Source: an uncultured Marinobacter sp. (GTDB taxonomy: Bacteria; Pseudomonadota; Gammaproteobacteria; Pseudomonadales; Oleiphilaceae). From it: a stretch of DNA of 5,892 nt. Location of the stretch: positions 1-5,892 of the forward strand of contig NZ_CAMPJO010000025.1 in assembly GCF_946886895.1 (NCBI RefSeq), written 5' to 3'. Each line of letters begins with the position of its first letter. Position 1 is the stretch's first letter. Shown here piece by piece: positions 5,852-5,892 of the stretch. Made by a program: the position numbers and the translations under genes. The notes beneath the pieces are model-generated. The model saw only the letters and a program-made list of their open reading frames with translations, searched no databases and was not told the DNA's origin.

Positions 5852-5892
5852 ATCTGTGTAACTGCCCACCCCATTACAGGTGGCCGTCCAGG
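5838..5892. mobile_element. Possible insertion-sequence terminus at the right edge
   Basis: From GAGCCTG (5838-5844) through ATCTGTGTAACTGCC (5851-5865) the sequence resembles, from memory only, the ends of IS256-type elements, which often carry a CTGTGTAA-like stretch. A weak 5-bp stem CCACC/GGTGG (5866-5870 and 5879-5883) follows. If this is an IS end, the last codons of the preceding gene (GCC TGT AAA TAA) belong to the insertion. Only 55 bp are visible and no transposase can be read, so the call is tentative. Confidence 0.25.

Noticed and set aside
5866..5883. Terminator after the 430-residue gene (CCACC/GGTGG)
   Set aside because: The stem is only 5 bp with an 8-nt loop and no T-run, too weak to call a terminator.

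Overview
The window looks like chromosome of a free-living proteobacterium, most likely a gammaproteobacterium of the Marinobacter/Halomonas/Pseudomonas kind. That placement is inferred from gene style, not from a marker gene. A conserved housekeeping operon sits on the left. To its right lies an accessory region of small, scattered and partly broken genes.

Positions 1-2047, minus strand: three genes of a quaternary-amine/osmoprotectant ABC importer (OpuB/OpuC/OsmU/Yeh type). In transcription order they are a permease starting at a GTG (2047-1403), a CBS-domain ATPase (1369-206) and a second permease overlapping the ATPase by ATGA (209 to beyond the left edge). The ATPase should drive both permeases, with its CBS pair sensing ionic strength or nucleotide. 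A substrate-binding protein is expected beyond the left edge.

Positions 2171 to about 2800, minus strand: a decayed DsbA-like thioredoxin-fold gene. It has a frameshift at a six-C run, probably a second frameshift near 2703, no recognisable start or signal peptide, and a CPFF in place of the CPxC active site. It may be a relic of a mobile element.

Positions 2876-3516, plus strand: an apparently intact toxin-first HigB/HigA toxin-antitoxin pair behind a compact set of inverted and direct half-sites that could be its own operator. A 71-nt imperfect palindrome follows (3542-3612).

Positions 3699-4294, plus strand: a small tyrosine recombinase broken by an apparent internal deletion of about 19 bp. 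Both halves read well in their own frames and the C-terminal catalytic residues survive, but the beta-hairpin catalytic lysine region is missing.

Positions 4559-5851, plus strand: an intact 430-residue protein, visibly AT-richer than the ABC operon. Its N-terminal domain has the layout of a PD-(D/E)xK nuclease fold (D72, E101-x-K103) and resembles the DUF6602 family. It lies beside a dead integrase and a toxin-antitoxin pair, so it is the best candidate here for an uncharacterised defence or mobile-element function. Its last codons may run into the end of an insertion sequence at about 5838, which would mark the right edge as another mobile-element junction.
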